64,000 nt of DNA from Viscum album (lineage: Eukaryota > Streptophyta > Magnoliopsida > Santalales > Viscaceae). Positions 63,001-64,000 of this stretch are shown piece after piece. The translations under genes were made by a program, and so were the position numbers. The notes beneath the pieces were generated by a model, which was given only the letters and a program-made list of their open reading frames with translations, was not told the origin of the DNA and did no database searches. Numbering within the stretch: position 1 is the stretch's first letter; every line of letters begins with the position of its first letter. Where the stretch lies: the NCBI GenBank assembly GCA_963277665.1, contig OY728136.1, positions 802,491,123-802,555,122 on the forward strand, in the 5' to 3' direction.

Positions 63001-64000
63001 TTAAAATGTATTATGAGACAAATCCATATGAACATATGAAACCTTTATAAAATATTTTAGAAGATATATAATCTTTGATCATCTATTCTAGACCTTCTGA
63101 TTATTCTATAAAACATAGAGGAAATTCATCCATCTCATAGAAAATTCTAGAATCTGAACCTATAGAGGATATTGAGGTGACCAAAAATTATTTTTCAAAA
63201 GCTACGAGGACTCTAAAATACCAAAATTTAGATGATATTATTGGATACTAAGATAATGGTACACAAACTAGATCTTCTCTAAGGAACCGGGTTGAACATC
63301 AAAGAATCTTATCACAACTTGAACCTAATAACATTAATGATGGCATTAATGATGAATTATTATTAATGGATATTCAAGATTAAATTAATCAACATCAATG
63401 AAATAATTTTTGTGAACCTTTTGATCAACCAAAATACACATAAAATATATGAACTAAATAGGGTTTCATAAACAAGGCTGATGAATTCAGAAAAAATTGT
63501 AAGGAACAAGTCTAGAGTATTTTTATAAGGGTATAGTTTAGAATAAGTAATAAATTAAAATAAATTGTAATACCTATTTCTAGAAATGAATCTATTAGAA
63601 TAATTATTTCTTATGAATCATATCCAGATATCAATTAATATAAAATTGATGCTAATAGTAAATTATTTTATTTGTATATATTTGAGGATTTTTTTGTTGA
63701 GAAACCCATAGGATTTCAAAATCCCCATAATCCAAATCATGTTTTCTTGTTAAAAAAAGAATTATGTGGTTTGTAACAAGATCCTAGAGATTGGTATGTT
63801 ACACTCATAACTTTTCTTATTTCAAATGGATCTTAAAAATGTAAATATGATCCTACCCTATTTATAAAAGGTACATGAAAAGAAGTTATCATTTATCAAA
63901 TTTATTTACATAATATAATTTATAGATGTTCTAAAAATTCATTATGTAATGGTTTTTCAAAATTAGTACAAAATGAATTTTTAATGACTTTAGTGGGTGA
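60059..64000 (+). pseudogene. copia-3: degraded SIRE-like Ty1/copia gag-pol, cut by window end
   Basis: Plus-strand copia coding relic in the expected order. Gag starts near 60,080, where NNYAQFKTKIKI and LWI*IWSAIYEKYELPKSF match the Gag N-terminus. The Gag end with a decayed CYESM zinc-knuckle-like piece lies near 60,940. The protease/pre-integrase segment (about 61,840-62,010) reads VTIGENEKGKIIGHVKI and LFINGLKYNIF. The integrase zinc region (62158-62361) includes FYKRLGHYKI and LELHGLVHM. The integrase core near 62,545-62,665 reads DHGHEFEN...NFSSPRTPQHNGVIETRN. Reverse transcriptase (about 63,480-64,000) reads FFVEKPIGFQNPHNPNHVF and LCGL*QDPRDWYV. The catalytic YVDD box reads YLHN, so both aspartates are lost. 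Many stops make it dead. No LTR is seen on this side within the window. Confidence 0.8.

Overview
This is plant nuclear DNA made almost entirely of nested LTR retrotransposons. I see no host protein gene, tRNA, rRNA, CRISPR array or prokaryotic signal. A plant origin is supported by Ty3/gypsy elements of the Tekay/Del chromovirus type, with long LTRs, initiator-Met-tRNA primer sites and a chromodomain-like integrase tail, and by Ty1/copia elements in the same neighbourhood. Most of the window is very AT-rich with few CG dinucleotides and many in-frame stops, as expected for old methylated repeats. One CG-rich young element stands out sharply. I cannot name the species.

Layout: (1) 1-10,066 is AT-rich decayed DNA without a recognisable gene; a degenerate tandem array near 950-1,205 hints at an old LTR. 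(2) 10,072-31,107 is a degraded Ty1/copia element (copia-1) with LTRs of about 2 kb, a perfect ATATA target duplication and plus-strand gag and pol remnants. A degraded plus-strand Tekay-like gypsy element (gypsy-1, about 13,598-24,902) sits inside its coding region. (3) 31,113-37,559 is decayed DNA with a short copia reverse-transcriptase relic and a 58-bp tandem array. It may hold the 5' LTR and primer site of copia-3. (4) 37,560-60,058 is a minus-strand gypsy element (gypsy-2) with LTRs of about 4.25 kb and only about 2.2 kb of internal sequence. (5) The right LTR of gypsy-2 is split by an 11.8-kb Tekay element (gypsy-3, 45,015-56,848). Gypsy-3 has 3,465-bp LTRs, a GTAAA target duplication, primer site, polypurine tract and one uninterrupted minus-strand gag-pol frame. 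(6) 60,059 to the window end is a degraded plus-strand SIRE-like copia (copia-3), cut by the window edge.

The nesting gives a relative order of insertion. Gypsy-3 is younger than gypsy-2, and gypsy-1 is younger than copia-1. Gypsy-2 probably inserted between the leader and gag of copia-3. Only gypsy-3 looks able to make its own proteins: capsid, protease, reverse transcriptase/RNase H, and an integrase whose tail probably directs insertion into heterochromatin.

The most unusual structure is in the LTRs. Every convincing LTR pair carries its own family of short tandem repeats, with periods of 13, 27, 27/28, 24, 34 or 9 bp, plus triplicated blocks of about 166 or 190 bp. These are at equivalent positions in both LTRs of a pair. 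They are candidate promoter or enhancer arrays. I found no novel multi-gene system.
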